A stretch of 47,875 bases of DNA from Flavobacterium sp. BFFFF2 (GCA_002256385.1 NKJD01000027.1:1-47875); one strand, 5' to 3'. Positions 27,821-36,308 are shown, counted from the stretch's first letter. The notes: generated by a model from the sequence alone, not told the origin. Numbers and translations are program-made.

Positions 27821-27973
27821 ATGAAAACGAATACTAAAAAAGCGACAACTAAAGCAGTTGAAAGCAAGGCAAAAATAGAGGATGATCCAAAGAAATATTC
27901 CAAAACATGGTTGGCTGCCTTAGCAAATAAAGGTACAGGCAAAATTATTGACATGAGGGCGGTTTTAAAATAA
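27821..27973 (+). CDS. 50-residue putative antitoxin of the PIN toxin
   Basis: MKTNTKKATTKAVESKAKIE opens a basic protein that ends KGTGKIIDMRAVLK. It starts 12 nt after a predicted transcription start and ends 4 nt before the PIN-domain gene, the usual order of antitoxin then toxin. The Lys-rich, probably unfolded N-terminal half with an aromatic segment (DPKKYSKTWLAALA) is reminiscent of small antitoxin-like proteins, but it lacks an AbrB, RHH or Phd fold that I could recognise. The antitoxin role rests on position only. Confidence 0.65.
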   Translation: MKTNTKKATTKAVESKAKIEDDPKKYSKTWLAALANKGTGKIIDMRAVLK

Positions 27974-27977
27974 TTAT

Positions 27978-28397
27978 ATGGCACGTATTTTATTAGATAC
28001 TCATATTATTGTGTTTTTACTAGTTTCAGAATTAGATAATATTTCAAAAGACATCAAGCTGATAATCAATGATTTTAACAATCAATTGTGTGTTAGCTCT
28101 GTTTCTGTGTTAGAAATCTTGCAGTTAATGAGAATAAAGAAATTTCAGGCAAAGAAATACAATTCTGTAACAGCCTTGTTAGATGCCATTGAAAAAGATT
28201 TTTACATCAAAATCATTCCGTTTTCAAAAGAACATGTTGGCGCGCTTTCTACGCTCAACATTCCTCCTGACCACAACGACCCGTTTGACCATGCAATTAT
28301 TGCGCAAGCAATGGCCGAAAAAATGACACTTGTTTCATCCGATAAAAAATTCAAGTCTTACGCTGCACAAGTACGTTTAGCTTTTAATAGGAGGTAG
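27978..28397 (+). CDS. PIN-domain toxin, VapC-like
   Basis: 139 residues. The four acidic residues of the PIN nuclease are present: Asp7 in LLDTHI, Glu46 in SVLEI, Asp104 in DPFDHAII and Asp122 in SSDKKF. PIN toxins are magnesium-dependent ribonucleases that cut tRNA or rRNA when the antitoxin fails. The cognate small gene lies 4 nt upstream. The pair stands alone in a repeat-rich accessory stretch, consistent with an acquired stability module. Confidence 0.9.
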   Translation: MARILLDTHIIVFLLVSELDNISKDIKLIINDFNNQLCVSSVSVLEILQLMRIKKFQAKKYNSVTALLDAIEKDFYIKIIPFSKEHVGALSTLNIPPDHNDPFDHAIIAQAMAEKMTLVSSDKKFKSYAAQVRLAFNRR

Positions 28398-28574
28398 TAA
28401 TTAATTGAGTACTCATCGCATTTTTTTGGGCATTCTGAACTATCCTTTTAATCCTGGACGGCATGAAATTGATTGGAAGGTCTTCGGCGGCTTCACCTCC
28501 TTGCTCTATTTAATTCGAGTACACCTTTCGTCTTTTCGATGTTAAAAACTTGAAACATATGAAATATAAAAGAG

Positions 28575-29193
28575 GACTGCCAGTGGCAGTCAAGTACGCA
28601 AGCTTCAGCTTGCAAAATTAAACTTGAAACCTGAAACTATTTCTTTGCTGGCCCAAAGAAAACGACCCTGATTGCGGGCGACCCTAGTGGTCGCCCGCAA
28701 TCAGGGTCGCAAAAAACGTTTTTGTGCGCTGTTGCTAGAACAATAGGTCTATTGTTTTTATTATTGTTTTTCATAAGCCCCTTTGTTTTCTACTTGACCT
28801 ATTTCTGTTGAAAGACCTTTGTTCATTTTCTTTGCTGGCCCAAAGAAAACGAACCAAAAGAAAGGGCCTTTTTTGGCCCGCATAAATGTCATTTTTGCCT
28901 GTGGCAAAACCAGTTTTCAAGCCGAAATCCCTTTTTCTAAAAACTAGTATCTAATAAATTACCTATTTAATTCATAAGCAATACAGTCCCGGACTTCCAC
29001 CGGAAGTCCTCCTCTATATATCATAGGCTTCAAAAATTTTGCCGGCTTGAAAAACTTATGACTACATATGCGGGCCGCAACAGTTAAGCTTCGCAGAACA
29101 GTAAACATTGATTGAAAATAAAATGAATACTATTTCACCTTTTTACAATATACCATTCCATTTTAAACAACAAGGACAGCTGTTAAGCTGTCC
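28575..29193. repeat. Field of five short perfect hairpins
   Basis: In this gene-free stretch (28398-29254) five perfect palindromes stand in a row: GACTGCC-AGT-GGCAGTC (28575-28591); GCAAGCT-TC-AGCTTGC (28598-28613); a 21-bp stem with 5-nt loop (28663-28683 with 28689-28709); GGACTTCC-ACC-GGAAGTCC (28991-29009); and GGACAGCT-GTTA-AGCTGTCC (29174-29193). Three of them share a GGAC/GACT start and AGTC/GTCC end. None is followed by a proper T-run, so they are not plain terminators. No protein-coding frame fits. Confidence 0.75.
28640..28852 (+). repeat. 26-bp direct repeat around the 21-bp hairpin
   Basis: The 26-nt word running TTTCTTTGCTGG to AAAGAAAACGA occurs at 28640-28665 and 28827-28852, identical. 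The inner TTTCTTTG/CAAAGAAA pair makes each copy a hairpin itself. In the first copy the long 21-bp palindrome begins in the last three bases, as if inserted there. Confidence 0.75.
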
Positions 29194-29254
29194 CTACTGT
29201 TGCCTTGCGGCTATTGCTGTCTTTTGACTTTCGACTTTTGACTTTTGACTATGA

Positions 29255-31048
29255 TCAATGCTGAATCAACAGCTTATGCGTTGACTTTTGCCCATCGTTG
29301 TGTATGATTTGGAGCAAGTAACAACCGTTGGCCAAGGGACTGCTGTCAATGGGTTGTTGGCCGTTGTAGGTGCCTTCCAGTAGCAAGCTGCCACTGAGGC
29401 CATAAATCTGGTAGCGGGCAGTGTCAAAGCCGTATATCCAAAGTTGGTTGTTCGCGGGGCTGGGGTACAACACGGCTGTGGCCGAACTTGTTGATGGAGT
29501 ACCCAAGGTACAAGCGTGGGCGGCGTACTTGGCCAAGAAAAAATCGGTTTGCGCGGCACTATTTAACACCGATACGTTGTTGTCGAAGTATAAAAAGTTG
29601 CCAAAACCCCCTCCCACTAAGTAATCTCCTGCGGGGTCGGTAGCAATGGCGGTGCCGTAATCGGTGTACCCAGCGTTATTGTTAGGAAGATTAACGAGCC
29701 CCAAACAGCTGCCAGTGTCTTTGTTAAAACGGGCAAGCAATACCTGCGTACCTTGATTGACACCATTAACGGCAATACTTTGGTTGCCCCACATATAATT
29801 AGCAGAAAAGCAATTGGTGGTCACAGCCACCTCGTTGTTGTTGACCGTGATGGCTCCAAAACGGGCACCCAGATTATTATTGTATATACTCCATAACAAG
29901 GTGTCGGCGGTAGAGTTTACCTTGGCCACAAAACCATCGACTTGCCATTGCCCTGGAACGTTTAATCCTAAAAACACATCGGTATTGGAATTTCCTTGAC
30001 CCGAAAAGTAGATGTTGTTATCGGCGTCAAAGGCCAAGTTATGTATAAATGTATCGCCCCAACTTGAGGTCGTATTTTGCCGCAGCCACAACAACTGCCC
30101 TTGGGGGTTTAAACAAGCCAGCAACATGGAGTTGGTCACCGTTTGGCCGTCGATGGTAAAGGTGGCGGTAGGATTATTGAAATTGGTAGTAAACAGGTAA
30201 AAATTGCCATTGTTGGCGTTGCGGTAAAATTGCATGTCGGCTCCATAAATACCAGCCGATTGAATGTTCAATGGGGTGGCTGACACAAAAGCACCTGTAG
30301 TGTCATATTTCAAAATAAAATAGGTGGAATTGACATTGTTGAAATTGAAATTGGTCAATGCATTGGTAAAAGCACCGTCGGCATAGGTGCCTTGGGGCAA
30401 GACCATCAACCAATAGCTATTTCCTAACGCATCAACAGAAAAGCCTAAACTTGCTGATTTTGAATTTTCGCTCGATGGAAGGCCCGCCTGCTGGGGTTGT
30501 TTAAACCATATTGTTTCTCCGTTGCTATTGAACTTTGTGATGAAATGTAATCGACAGTTTGTTGGGGTAGCAGTTAGTATGATGTCGTTGTCAATGCGGG
30601 GGGGATAAGCGACAGTAGCAATGCCACAACTTCCAAATCGGCCTGCCACATACACATTATCTTGGGCATCAATTTGCAGGGGGTGTATTCTTTCATACCC
30701 CCCCCCGCCAAAAATCTTCGACCAGCGGTAGCTGCCGTCGCAGGCGAAACTGGTCAGGGCCATGTCCGCCTTAGTAGTATCATCACTGTAATTGGTTTTC
30801 GAGTGTCCATCGATGCTAAGGCCCGTTTTGGAGACGGCCGACAGCACATAGCTGTTGCCCTGGCTGTCGGTGACGATGCTGTACACTTCTTCTTGCCTTT
30901 GTTGGGCGCCAGTCGACAATTCGTCGTAACCGCCCCCACTTTTGCCCCACACCCAGGACTGGGCGTGAAGAATCGGTGCGGTGCTAATGAACAGAAGTAT
31001 AAATAAACCTTGTTTTATTAAATTACATGATAATATGATCGGTTTCAT
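29255..31048 (-). CDS. T9SS-secreted protein with SBBP/beta-propeller-like repeats
   Basis: 597 residues. The signal peptide ends near APILHAQ. The body has recurring propeller-blade words of the SBBP type: VTDSQGNSYVLSAVSK, IDAQDNVYVAGRFGS, FDADNNIYFSGQGNS and IATDPAGDYLVGGGFGN, each preceded by a WSK, WFKQ or WLRQ-type strand. The type A sorting tail starts AVLYPSPANNQLWIYGFDT and ends HKLLIQH. Probably a surface beta-propeller. Its flanks carry the GACTTTCGACT dispersed repeat on both sides (29219-29252 and 31076 onward), so it may sit in a movable or duplicated unit. Confidence 0.85.
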   Translation of the reverse strand: MKPIILSCNLIKQGLFILLFISTAPILHAQSWVWGKSGGGYDELSTGAQQRQEEVYSIVTDSQGNSYVLSAVSKTGLSIDGHSKTNYSDDTTKADMALTSFACDGSYRWSKIFGGGGYERIHPLQIDAQDNVYVAGRFGSCGIATVAYPPRIDNDIILTATPTNCRLHFITKFNSNGETIWFKQPQQAGLPSSENSKSASLGFSVDALGNSYWLMVLPQGTYADGAFTNALTNFNFNNVNSTYFILKYDTTGAFVSATPLNIQSAGIYGADMQFYRNANNGNFYLFTTNFNNPTATFTIDGQTVTNSMLLACLNPQGQLLWLRQNTTSSWGDTFIHNLAFDADNNIYFSGQGNSNTDVFLGLNVPGQWQVDGFVAKVNSTADTLLWSIYNNNLGARFGAITVNNNEVAVTTNCFSANYMWGNQSIAVNGVNQGTQVLLARFNKDTGSCLGLVNLPNNNAGYTDYGTAIATDPAGDYLVGGGFGNFLYFDNNVSVLNSAAQTDFFLAKYAAHACTLGTPSTSSATAVLYPSPANNQLWIYGFDTARYQIYGLSGSLLLEGTYNGQQPIDSSPLANGCYLLQIIHNDGQKSTHKLLIQH

Positions 31049-31138
31049 GGTTTTTGTTTTTGGCTATTGCTGTCTTTTGACTTTCGACTTTTGACTTTAG
31101 ACTAATGATGGCGTGGGCTTCGGAGGTGTCTTGCGCGT

Positions 31139-31177
31139 AAAAAACCCCTCATGACCAGCTGTTGATCACTGAGGGGG
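31139..31177 (-). terminator. Intrinsic terminator downstream of the minisatellite
   Basis: On the minus strand CCCCTCA pairs with TGAGGGG (31170-31176 with 31145-31151) and is followed by six Ts (31139-31144). It lies about 340 nt past the stop of the minus-strand gene at 31514, so that gene's transcript would include the 21-bp tandem array. Confidence 0.7.
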
Positions 31178-31286
31178 TAACTAATTTAATAAGCGCCTAC
31201 TCTATTACCCCTTTTCGGCTGGCTGGGTTAGTTTTCACCACCTTTTATAGTGGTTCATTTGGTTCATTCATCTATTTAGTCAACTT

Positions 31287-31496
31287 GTTTCCTTCTGAGC
31301 TAAACTAGTTTCTTTCTGAGGTGAACGGGTTTCCTTATGAGCTAAACTGATTTCCTTCTGGGCTAAACTCGTTTCCTTCTGAGCTAAACTCGTTTCCTTC
31401 TGAGGTGAACGGGTTTCCTTCTGAGCTAAACTCGTTTCCTTCTAAGCTAAACTCGTTTCCTTCTGAGGTGAATAAGTTTCGATTTTGGTTGAACTG
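31287..31496 (-). repeat. 21-bp minisatellite, nine to ten units
   Basis: Nine units of 21 bp plus one decayed unit. The main form is GTTTCCTTCTGAGCTAAACT plus C; a second form has GAGGTGAACGG in the second half, and the two alternate partly. Because 21 is a multiple of three, one minus-strand frame reads as a seven-residue repeat (FSSEGNE / FTSEGNP) through six units before a stop, but it has no start codon. The array lies between the stop of the gene at 31514 and its terminator. The gap 31049-31513 has no other gene. Confidence 0.9.
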
Positions 31497-31513
31497 AGCC
31501 AAATGTGTAAGCC

Positions 31514-31978
31514 TTATTGCTTTTTTGACTTGCCTTGCCCCTTAAATCGTTGGGCAATTTGGTCAACCAACGCTTTGGCATTGGCATCAGTTTTGGCCGC
31601 AAGCTTTAAATAGCTGTATGCCTCGTCGGCCTCTTTCATACAGTCGGAACCAAGTGCCAAAATGGTATCGTTTAACGCTTCCGTTAACGCTTGTGACGCC
31701 ACGAAAATCGGAAAGAGTTGCTTAATTAAGACGGTGTCTTTTTCAAACTCATCAATTGGAAAATCTTGTGGCAAACTACTTGGAAATAGTTTGGCTCCCA
31801 CTTGTGTGTCACTGACATACTCAACGCTTTTAGGGCCCATTTTACGGCTCTTTCTGCGTTGTTCTTTTGATAAGTTCATCAAAAATGGAAGTGCCACTTT
31901 GCACTCATTCACTTTTTGCAATACATCTGTAGCAACTGTGTTCTCAAGCGTTGCTGAAATCAGGTTTTGTCTTGCCAT
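31514..31978 (-). CDS. Unknown 154-residue helical cytoplasmic protein
   Basis: No signal peptide or membrane segment. The sequence is predominantly helical and charged, with a basic cluster EQRRKSRKMGPKS near 40-52, an acidic FPIDEFEKD and a basic end RFKGQGKSKKQ. It looks like a small helical-bundle protein; I cannot name a family. Its 5' leader and 3' side carry copies of one flanking repeat, and a 21-bp minisatellite follows its stop codon before a terminator. This suggests a repeated, cassette-like gene. Confidence 0.75.
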   Translation of the reverse strand: MARQNLISATLENTVATDVLQKVNECKVALPFLMNLSKEQRRKSRKMGPKSVEYVSDTQVGAKLFPSSLPQDFPIDEFEKDTVLIKQLFPIFVASQALTEALNDTILALGSDCMKEADEAYSYLKLAAKTDANAKALVDQIAQRFKGQGKSKKQ

Positions 31979-32246
31979 GGTAAAAAATTTAGTTTCGCCT
32001 ACTCTATTAATCCCCCCTTTTCGGCTTACCTGGGTGTTGATTTGACTGTTTTCAATTCATTGTTACTTTTTGTCAAATTTTCCAAGCCATTGCTGGCTTA
32101 GTCGGGGGAATTATTATTGTTGGTGCCTACTATACTTTCTCTTTTCGGCTATTGAGATTGCTGTGATTATTGTTCCTTTTTGTTTTTTGTGGTTCAATCC
32201 GCCAAGTTTAAATGCTTGGGAGTGACTTTATTTCTATCGTGCTTCT

Positions 32247-34604
32247 TTACTCCTTTACAAACTTACTCAAAAACTTCTCCTCTCCAGAAAATGCCTCTAA
32301 AATATACATGCCTGCTGCAAGTTTCATTACATCAACTTGCGTGTTTTTAATTGATTGAGTTAAAATTAATTTACCCATCAAATCATAAATGGTTATTCTG
32401 TCCACTTCCAAATTGTTACTTGTTTGCAAGTATATAACGGAAGAGGCAGAATTCGGGAACAAGCGCACCGAAAATGCAACAAAAGAGTCTGACTTCAAAG
32501 TAACATTCACCGTTACAGCAAATGGGGTACTTGGACAAATACCTACATAATTTACAGCATAATAAGTAGTGCCATTTGTTAACACGGTTGTGTTTTGCAA
32601 TGCGTTAGTTCCAGCAAGTGCATCCGCTAAGCTTGCATACCAAACGGCATTACTTGGGCTAACCACCAAATTGGCCAGTGTGGCGTTGGGTGCATTGGGT
32701 ACCGTTACATTTTGTACTGCCTGACCTGTTGGGGTGGCAGGTGCTGATCCTGTGACATCCCATGTACAAGTTGATGTATTAAATGTAGCCGTTTCATAAC
32801 AAGCTGTTGGTGGTTGGGTTGGTTGCGTTCCTGTTACATCCCACGAACAAGTTGATGTATTAAACGTAGCCGTTTGATAACAAGCTGTGGTTGGTTGAGC
32901 AGGTTGTGGATTCACCGTAACAGTCATCGCTTGTGTGGTTGCACATTGGCCTATACTTGGTGTAAAGATATAAGTGGTTGTAGTGGTATTATCAACTGCG
33001 GGTGACCATGTTCCTGAAATCGCATTATTTGAATTGTTTGGCAATATAAAACTTGATCCTATACAGATTGGGGCAATTTCAGAGAATGTTGGAGTAACTG
33101 TTGGATTCACCGTAATTGAAACAGACGTTCTTGCACTCTCTACGCCATTTACTGTTTGGCTCACATAATAAGTTCCCGTTACCAAAGCCACACTACTTAA
33201 CAATACCGTACCGCCTGTGGCAAGATCATACCATTTTAGGTTTTGACCTGTGGCCATTAAATTGCCTACAGTTGATGGGTCGCAAAATGATTGTGGGTTG
33301 GCAATCGGTGGTGGTGTTGATACAATCTCAGCATTTAATTTTACAATCCAAAAATCAGCATTACCAATATTTCCTGAAACATCTCCATCACTTGAGGAAG
33401 AAAAACCCGCCATAACGTAACCACCATCTGTAGTTTGTTGAATGCTATTTGCATTATCATCACTACTACCTCCGAAACATTTTTGCCACATAATTGTTCC
33501 TAATTCATTCAACTTTACAACCCAAGCATCGGTGGAACCATTATTTCCTATAACATCTCCATTGTTAGATCCGGTATAACCTGCCACAATATACCCCCCA
33601 TCAGAAGTTTGTTGAATGTTTCCAGCTTTATCTTGACTATTGCCTCCTAAAATTTTTTGCCACATCAAAGTGCCTGAAATATTTAGTTTTAGAACCCATA
33701 TATCATCTTGACCATGATGTCCTGAGACAGTTCCACCATCTGACCCTGTATATCCTGCTACAATGTACCCGTTATCTGTTGTTTGTTTGATGCACGTTGC
33801 ATAATCAACAGAATCGACACCTAAACATTTTTGCCAATCAATTATTCCCAAATTATTTAACTTTACGATCCAAAAATCTGAACCTCCATGATTTCCAGAC
33901 ACATCACCATCATTTGAAAATGTACTACCTGCAATAATATAACCACCATCTGTAGTTTGTTGAATGCTATTTGCAAATTCATAACCACTACCTCCTAAAC
34001 ATTTTTGCCATACAATAACTCCTACATCATTTAACTTTACAACCCAAATATCTCCACCTCCATGACTCCCCGTTACGTTACCATTGTTCGAACCGGCCCA
34101 ACCAGTAACGATATAACCACCATCATTGGTTTGTTGAATGCTTCTTGCATGATCTTGACCACTTCCTCCCAAACATTTTTGCCATTCAATTGAACCTAAA
34201 TTGTTTAATTTTATAACCAGAAAATCATTAAGTCCATGGTTTCCTATTATATCTCCATTGTTAGAATCTGTTCTGCCAGCTATTATATAACCCCCATCTA
34301 AAGTTTGTTGAATGCTAAAGGCTTCGTCAGAATCACTTCCTCCTAAGCACTTTTGCCATTGAATAGCACCTAAATTATTTAACTTTACAATCCAAATGTC
34401 AAATAAACCATGATTCCCAGATACGTCTACATTGTTAGAACCAGTATGCCCCGCAAGAATATAACCGCCATCGGAAGTTTGTTGAATGCAACTAGCTGAA
34501 TCTTCATAAATACCCCCCAAACACTTTTGCCACTCAATAGTTGGTGCTTGACCAAAAGCAAAACAAGTGATTTGCAGAATCACCAATAAAATAATTTTCT
34601 TCAT
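32247..34604 (-). CDS. T9SS-secreted protein with seven 58-residue propeller repeats
   Basis: 785 residues. The signal peptide ends AFGQ. Seven tandem repeats of about 58 residues follow (about 20-430), each with IQQTTDGGYIIAG, DVSGNHG, FWIVKLN and W-QKCLGG words, giving a probable seven-bladed propeller. Next are an Ig-like segment (GTYYVSQTVNGVESARTSVS), a PKD-like piece, two copies of TACYQTATFNTSTCSWDVTG and the type A sorting tail beginning FSVRLFPNSASSVIYLQTSN and ending FLSKFVKE. Probably a surface propeller adhesin; the segment around VNGVESAR is shared with the giant protein at 22861-27303. Confidence 0.88.
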   Translation of the reverse strand: MKKIILLVILQITCFAFGQAPTIEWQKCLGGIYEDSASCIQQTSDGGYILAGHTGSNNVDVSGNHGLFDIWIVKLNNLGAIQWQKCLGGSDSDEAFSIQQTLDGGYIIAGRTDSNNGDIIGNHGLNDFLVIKLNNLGSIEWQKCLGGSGQDHARSIQQTNDGGYIVTGWAGSNNGNVTGSHGGGDIWVVKLNDVGVIVWQKCLGGSGYEFANSIQQTTDGGYIIAGSTFSNDGDVSGNHGGSDFWIVKLNNLGIIDWQKCLGVDSVDYATCIKQTTDNGYIVAGYTGSDGGTVSGHHGQDDIWVLKLNISGTLMWQKILGGNSQDKAGNIQQTSDGGYIVAGYTGSNNGDVIGNNGSTDAWVVKLNELGTIMWQKCFGGSSDDNANSIQQTTDGGYVMAGFSSSSDGDVSGNIGNADFWIVKLNAEIVSTPPPIANPQSFCDPSTVGNLMATGQNLKWYDLATGGTVLLSSVALVTGTYYVSQTVNGVESARTSVSITVNPTVTPTFSEIAPICIGSSFILPNNSNNAISGTWSPAVDNTTTTTYIFTPSIGQCATTQAMTVTVNPQPAQPTTACYQTATFNTSTCSWDVTGTQPTQPPTACYETATFNTSTCTWDVTGSAPATPTGQAVQNVTVPNAPNATLANLVVSPSNAVWYASLADALAGTNALQNTTVLTNGTTYYAVNYVGICPSTPFAVTVNVTLKSDSFVAFSVRLFPNSASSVIYLQTSNNLEVDRITIYDLMGKLILTQSIKNTQVDVMKLAAGMYILEAFSGEEKFLSKFVKE

Positions 34605-34660
34605 AATAATATTTTTTAATCCACCTACTTCTTTCAGGCATCGGCTGTCCTGTTTTTGTT

Positions 34661-34685
34661 AAAAAATAACCCTCGAAGGATTATT
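34661..34685 (-). terminator. Intrinsic terminator of the NHL-remnant gene
   Basis: On the minus strand AATAATCCT pairs with AGGGTTATT around a TCG loop (one T-G pair), followed by a run of Ts (34661-34666). It lies 12 nt past the stop at 34697. Confidence 0.7.
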
Positions 34686-34696
34686 TAATTTTACTC

Positions 34697-35176
34697 TTAT
34701 ACAACCTTACACAGCCACTTTCCTCCTTCTGAAAAAGTTTCCACAACATACAAGCCTTTGGTCAAATTGGCAAAACTTGCGCCAGTTACCACACTATCTG
34801 TGTTGCCAGAAGCAACGCTTCCAGCTGTGGTTGTTACCACTCCTGTACGTGTAGTTTTTCTAACTTTACCATTTGCTTGTTCTGCAACATATGAATTATC
34901 AGAGGTATCAAAACCGATGCCATTTGGAAATTTAAAACTTGCCACGTTCCTTTGACCATCATTGGCACCTTGAATACCAGTTCCTGCAAAAGTAGATACC
35001 TGGCCGTAAACGGTAGCGGGTAGCAAACCACCAGTATTAACTGGAGACAATGGGGTAATTGCGATACCTACTTCATAGTCTTGTGGCGAAGGATAACTAA
35101 TGGCAGGTGCCTGACCAAAAGTTAAAAATTGTGCTAGTAATAGGGTTAGGTTGAGTATTGTTTTTTCCAACTTCAA
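34697..35176 (-). pseudogene. NHL-repeat T9SS protein with internal deletion
   Basis: The 159-residue frame starts with a signal peptide (ending TFGQ) and the usual opening of NHL-repeat surface proteins: YPSPQDYEVGIAITPLSPVN, VSTFAGTGIQGANDG, FPNGIGFDTSDNSYVAEQAN. After barely two repeats it jumps straight into GASFANLTKGLYVVETFSEG, the last strands of a type A sorting tail, without the first half of that domain. Full-length relatives have many repeats. The frame is intact, so it is an in-frame deletion; with half a tail it can hardly be secreted by T9SS. It keeps its own terminator. Confidence 0.7.
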
Positions 35177-35498
35177 TTATCTTAATTGTTTTTAGTAAAA
35201 ATATAAAGAAAGATTTTTTTAATGCCTTTTTGTACTTTTTCATATCTAAATCTTATCAACAGTTGTTTACGGCAATCAAAATGTATTTCACTCTCATTTT
35301 CACCCCGAATTGCCCAGATAGATTAAACAAATGAAATCCAGAAACTCTTAGCTTTGAATATACTATACCCACAAATAGGTGTTTTAAAAAAAATTGTTCA
35401 CACGTAAAAAAATGTGATTCAAAGCAATAAACCCATTTTTATGGTCAAACCTCCATTACATAAGTTGGGAAAATGAATTCTGGCTAAAGTGAGCAGAG

Positions 35499-35550
35499 AA
35501 AAGAAGAAGATGAAAAGAAGAAGATGAAAAGAAGAAGATGAAAAGAAGAA
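35499..35550 (+). repeat. 14-bp tandem repeat, about 3.7 units
   Basis: Three perfect units of AAAAGAAGAAGATG and a partial fourth form a purine-only tract on the plus strand. The gene-free gap 35177-36090 contains this tract, the duplication at 35685-35837, another copy of TAAACATTGATTGAAAATAA (35872, also at 29102), and nothing that looks coding. Confidence 0.85.
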
Positions 35551-35684
35551 AGAATGAGTTTACACAATCTAATGATTACTCCCACGAAGAAAAAGCATTT
35601 ACGGCAACTGTCAAAAGCATTAAGACACCTTTCAAAGTCAACAAGACAACTTCCAAAGTAAACAAGACAACTTCCAAAGTGAAT

Positions 35685-35837
35685 AAAGGCAACGTTAATT
35701 GTTACTTAGAAGCCCCATCTCCTTGGGAAGGGGGTTTGGGGGTGAGGATAGCAAGACACCTTTCAAAGTGAAAAAAGGCGACGTTAATTGTTACTTAGAA
35801 GCCCCATCTCCTTGGGAAAGGGGTTTGGGGGTGAGGA
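35685..35837 (+). repeat. 64-bp direct duplication, 89-bp period
   Basis: Copies at 35685-35748 and 35774-35837 run AAAGGC-ACGTTAATTGTTAC to CCCCATCTCCTTGGGAA and GTTTGGGGGTGAGGA, differing at very few bases. Just upstream, GACAACTTCCAAAGTAAACA is itself tandemly repeated (35644-35680), and GACACCTTTCAAAGT precedes both copies. Confidence 0.85.
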
Positions 35838-36090
35838 GAAAAAGGCAGTCTTGCGCAGCTTCGCACGCCACTAAACATTGATTGAAAATAAAAAGGGACA
35901 ATTATTTAAATAGATCTAAAAGTCGCCCCTACATAGTTTCCATAGCCAATATCCATTAAAAAAACAGGGTGGAGGCAAGCCCCGCCCCTACATATTTATT
36001 GGAAGATAATTCAGTATAAAAGAAACATTCCAACATTACAAACTTTCAACATTCCAACACAAAAAAACAAGCACAGCTCGCAAACGGTCC

Positions 36091-36117
36091 TTGTTTTGGG
36101 AATTTAGCCTATCTTTG
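36091..36117 (+). promoter_or_regulatory. Promoter of the cobalamin-regulated transcript
   Basis: TTG at 36091-36093, a 16-nt spacer and TATCTTTG at 36110-36117 match the Bacteroidota promoter form. The transcript would start near 36124, right at the 5' edge of the riboswitch, which supports both calls. Confidence 0.65.
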
Positions 36118-36124
36118 CCCCGAA

Positions 36125-36308
36125 TAAAGGTTTTCCGCCTGTTGTACAGGTCCGGAAATGAAAAGGGAATCAAGTGCTTTCTGCCTCAGAAATAATCTTG
36201 AGCTGTACCCGCAACTGTAAGCTGTTACTAACGGTTACCACTACAACACCACTGTTTGCAAAAATGGGAAGGTAGGTGGCCGGACGCAAGCCAGGAGACC
36301 TGCCTTAT
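36125..36308 (+). promoter_or_regulatory. Cobalamin (B12) riboswitch
   Basis: The conserved blocks appear in order: AAAGGTTTTCCGCCTG opening, GGGAATCAAGTGC, GCTGTACCCGCAACTGTAA, and the B12 box GCCAGGAGACCTGCC (36290-36304). It precedes a TonB-dependent receptor whose neighbours are BtuF- and BtuC-like. Beyond it, CAAACTTT (about 36320) and AAAGGTTTG (about 36336) can pair and may form the switch in the leader that hides the start region of the receptor mRNA when the cofactor is bound. Confidence 0.95.

Larger units (their letters stand above)
31194..32150. repeat. Three copies of a 27-31 bp flanking repeat
   Basis: Copies at 31194-31220, 31996-32026 and 32125-32150 share GCCTACT-TAT-A then a pyrimidine run and CTTTTCGGCT. 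Copy 2 lies in the 5' leader of the gene at 31514-31978, copy 1 beyond its 3' end, and copy 3 upstream again. They bracket the gene and the minisatellite like the edges of a cassette. The gap 31979-32246 holds nothing else that I can name. Confidence 0.65.

Noticed and set aside
31287..31496. The 21-bp array as a CRISPR
   Set aside because: Units are head-to-tail with no spacers and no cas genes nearby.
31300..31496. The heptad frame FSSEGNE as an expressed protein
   Set aside because: No start codon in frame and a stop within the array; it is better explained as a 3' UTR repeat.
36125..36308. Other riboswitch classes for the btuB leader
   Set aside because: The B12 box and the ACCCGCAACTG block are specific for the cobalamin class.
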